Assembly (NCBI RefSeq): GCF_000418325.1
Contig: NC_021658.1
Coordinates: forward strand, 496,001 to 560,000
DNA: 64,000 nucleotides
Direction of reading: 5' to 3'
Source: Sorangium cellulosum So0157-2
GTDB taxonomy: Bacteria; Myxococcota_A; Polyangia; Polyangiales; Polyangiaceae
The notes beneath the pieces are model-generated. The model was not told the origin of the DNA, did no database searches, and saw nothing but the letters and a program-made list of their open reading frames with translations. This document shows, piece by piece, positions 62,246 to 64,000 of this stretch; the stretch's first letter is position 1, and the number at the start of each line of letters is the position of its first letter. Both the position numbers and the translations under genes were made by a program.

Positions 62246-63368
62246 GGCTCCTCCGCTCTGTCTCTGCCGCGCCTTCGGCCGGGTACCGGCCGAGCAGCGC
62301 CCCGTTGAAATCGACAAGGCAGGCGTGCACATCGAGGCCGCCGCCCGCGTGGCGCGAGGTGTGCTCGACGACGCGCCTGCAGATCCCCCCGGCCACGCCG
62401 GTGAGCCCCTCGCGCTGGCACAGCTCGAGCACGTGCCGCGCGGTGTTTGCCTGCCGGATCTCCGCCGCGATCTCCGGCCGCGCGCCGAGCTCCTCGGCGA
62501 TCTGCGCGAGCAGCTCCATGCTCACCTCCGAGCCGGCGGCGTGCGTCATCATCTTGCCGTCGGCCATCTTCGAGAGCTTGCCGATCATGCCGACGATGAC
62601 CGCGCGGGCGATCCGCCGCCGCGCCGCGTGGCGGACGCCGGTGCCGATGAAGTCGCCCACCTGGATGAACGCGTCCTCCGGCAGCTCCGGGTAGAGCTTC
62701 ATCGCGTACGCCTCGGACTTGCCGCCGGTCGTCAGCGCGAGCGTCGCGATGCCGCGCTCGGCGGCGACGTCGATCGCCTGCACCACGCTCGCGCGGAAGG
62801 CGGCGGTCGAGTACGGCTTCACGATCCCGCTCGTCCCGAGGATGGAGATCCCGCCGACGAGCCCGAGGCGCGCGTTGATGGTCTGCTTCGCCATCTCCTC
62901 GCCCTGGGGGACGCTGATCGTGACCGTGGCGCCGGCGAAGCCCGAGCCCTCGAGCTCCTCGAGCACCATCTCGGTGATGTTCCGGCGCGGCACGGGGTTC
63001 ACGGCCGGCGCGCCGACCGGCAGCCCGAGCCCGGGCTTTGTGACCACGGCGACCCCGTCGCCCCCGCGGATCTCGACGCCCGGCTCGCGGCGGAGCTCGA
63101 CCTCGGCGACGAGCTCGGCGCCGTGGGTGCAGTCCGGATCGTCGCCGGCGTCCTTGATGACGCTGCACGTGGCGCGCGGCCCCTCGCGGTCGCAGCGCTT
63201 CAGCGGGAAGGTCACCCGCTGCCCGTTCGGCAGGGTCGTCTCGATGGCGTCGACGGCCGCGCCGCGCGCGAGCACGCGCGCCGCCGCCTTGGCCGCGGCG
63301 GCCGCGCACGCGCCCGTCGTGAACCCCTCGCGCTGCCCTTTCGGGTCTCTCGGCCGGACCTCTGCCAT
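62235..63368 (-). CDS. cbiD: Cobalt-precorrin-5B C1-methyltransferase
   Basis: 377 residues. CbiD methylates C1 in the anaerobic pathway and, with CbiG, marks the early-cobalt route. Markers: REGFTTGACAAAAAKAAAR, AGDDPDCTHGAELVAEV, GLGLPVGAPAVNPVPRRNI, ISILGTSGIVKPYSTAAFR, QVGDFIGTGVRHAARR and GMIGKLSKMADGKMMTHAAG. All are standard. It starts 16 bases after the upstream reductase gene and overlaps cobH. Confidence 0.94.
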   Translation of the reverse strand: MAEVRPRDPKGQREGFTTGACAAAAAKAAARVLARGAAVDAIETTLPNGQRVTFPLKRCDREGPRATCSVIKDAGDDPDCTHGAELVAEVELRREPGVEIRGGDGVAVVTKPGLGLPVGAPAVNPVPRRNITEMVLEELEGSGFAGATVTISVPQGEEMAKQTINARLGLVGGISILGTSGIVKPYSTAAFRASVVQAIDVAAERGIATLALTTGGKSEAYAMKLYPELPEDAFIQVGDFIGTGVRHAARRRIARAVIVGMIGKLSKMADGKMMTHAAGSEVSMELLAQIAEELGARPEIAAEIRQANTARHVLELCQREGLTGVAGGICRRVVEHTSRHAGGGLDVHACLVDFNGALLGRYPAEGAAETERRSHER

Positions 63369-63384
63369 CCAGGATCCTGAGCGA

Positions 63385-64000
63385 TTACGCGGACTTCTTC
63401 AGCGGGTTGTTGAAGAAGCTCTCGAGGAGCACGCTGCCCTCCGGCGCGCCGAGCGCGGCCAGCCGGTCGCGGAGCGGGTAGATGACGGCGCCGTCGCCCG
63501 CGCAGAGCGTGGCGTCGTAGGGCCCGGCCGCGAGCTCTCGCGCGCGGTCGCCGACGAGCGCGCACGCGCGCGCCGGACGCTCGGGGTGGCCGACCGGGAG
63601 GAAGCCGCCGAGGACCGTCAGGCGGGCGCGTTCGGGGAGGCGCTCCCGGACGAACCGCTCGGAGACGAAGGTGTCGTCGGACTCGACGAGCCAGACGAGG
63701 TCGAGCTGCGCCGCGCCGGCCGCGGCCGCGCCCCGCGCGATGCCGAGCGCGGCGGTGATGCCGGTGTCGGTGGCGACGACGAGCGCGCGGCCGGAGAAGC
63801 CGTCCGGCAGCCGCAGCTTGCCCCAGGGGCCGCTCCACTCGAGCTCCGCCCCGACGGCGATGTCGTTGAGCACGTTCGACCCCGGGCCGGCGCCGATGCG
63901 CTTGACCGCGATCTCGACGCTGCGCTGCTCGGCGTCGCTCGAGAGCAGCGAGTAGGCCCGCTTCGCGAGCTTGCCGCCGGGCAGGGTGACCCCGGTGTTG
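63385..64000 (-). CDS. Ferredoxin reductase-like FAD/NAD(P)-binding protein (partial)
   Basis: At least 204 residues; the start lies beyond the window edge. The visible N-terminal part shows TLPGGKLAKRAYSLLSS, the FAD-binding RxYS motif of the ferredoxin-NADP reductase family, then IGAGPGSNVLNDIAVGAELE and WGKLRLPDG. The NAD(P) half begins ALVVATDTGITAALGIA and continues LVWLVESDDTFV, then DATLCAGDGAVIYPLRDRL. The C-terminus (FFNNPLKKSA) is short. It directly precedes cbiD on the same strand, so it probably supplies electrons in cobalamin synthesis, for example cobalt or corrinoid reduction; CobK/CbiJ is not seen in the window. That role is inference. Confidence 0.8.
   Translation of the reverse strand, partial: NTGVTLPGGKLAKRAYSLLSSDAEQRSVEIAVKRIGAGPGSNVLNDIAVGAELEWSGPWGKLRLPDGFSGRALVVATDTGITAALGIARGAAAAGAAQLDLVWLVESDDTFVSERFVRERLPERARLTVLGGFLPVGHPERPARACALVGDRARELAAGPYDATLCAGDGAVIYPLRDRLAALGAPEGSVLLESFFNNPLKKSA

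Overview
The window is about 70% GC with strongly GC-biased third codon positions. It is rich in Ser/Thr kinases, FHA proteins, sigma-54 activators and small lipoproteins. This combination suggests a myxobacterium of the Sorangium/Polyangium type (Deltaproteobacteria/Myxococcota); that placement is inference, since no rRNA gene is present. No tRNA, rRNA, CRISPR array, transposase or integrase was found.

Layout. (1) 0-12 kb, housekeeping and accessory genes: an AmrS-type radical SAM enzyme, a PHB-depolymerase-like esterase lipoprotein, a GAF protein, a hybrid histidine kinase with two kinase cores, RecX, a DUF362-CBM9 lipoprotein, a small lipoprotein and the UV endonuclease UvsE. (2) 12.5-16.3 kb: a lipoprotein with ten Cys-rich repeats followed by beta-propeller repeats, frameshifted inside its second repeat array. 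(3) 16.5-21.7 kb: a 1738-residue NLR-like protein (nucleoside phosphorylase-like effector, NACHT NTPase, pentapeptide repeats, 14 WD40 repeats), a probable anti-phage or self/non-self sensor. (4) 21.9-27.9 kb, minus strand: cobalamin genes cobQ (frameshifted in a C tract), cbiB, cobU, cbiA, cobO and cobM in one overlapping operon. (5) 28-31 kb: a TetR regulator and two membrane protein genes that share the same palindromic operator, then a lipoprotein. (6) 31.4-43.3 kb: five large signalling proteins in tandem: FHA-sigma54 activator, STPK-receiver-cyclase fusion, FHA-GAF-histidine kinase, GAF-like-sigma54 activator, and an STPK-cyclase-ATPase-TPR protein of the kind found beside TOMM clusters. 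(7) 43.3-48.7 kb: a RiPP-type cluster with a small candidate precursor, a YcaO, a TfuA and a second YcaO fused to a leader-binding/E1-like domain. (8) 49.3-54.4 kb: a lipoprotein, a GH31 enzyme that looks like an alpha-1,4-glucan lyase, and a small unknown protein. (9) 54.7-56.9 kb: a LysR regulator and an MDR oxidoreductase. (10) 57.1-64 kb, minus strand: the other half of the cobalamin pathway (cobJ, cbiG, cobI, cobL/cbiET, cobH/cbiC, cbiD) with a flavin reductase running off the end.

The two cobalamin blocks lie on the same strand and complement each other. They read as one pathway operon split by about 29 kb of mostly plus-strand accessory DNA. CbiD and CbiG point to the early-cobalt (anaerobic-type) ring-contraction route. 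The most novel-looking parts are the YcaO-TfuA plus second YcaO cluster beside its kinase array, the PNP-NACHT-WD40 protein, and the putative bacterial glucan lyase operon.
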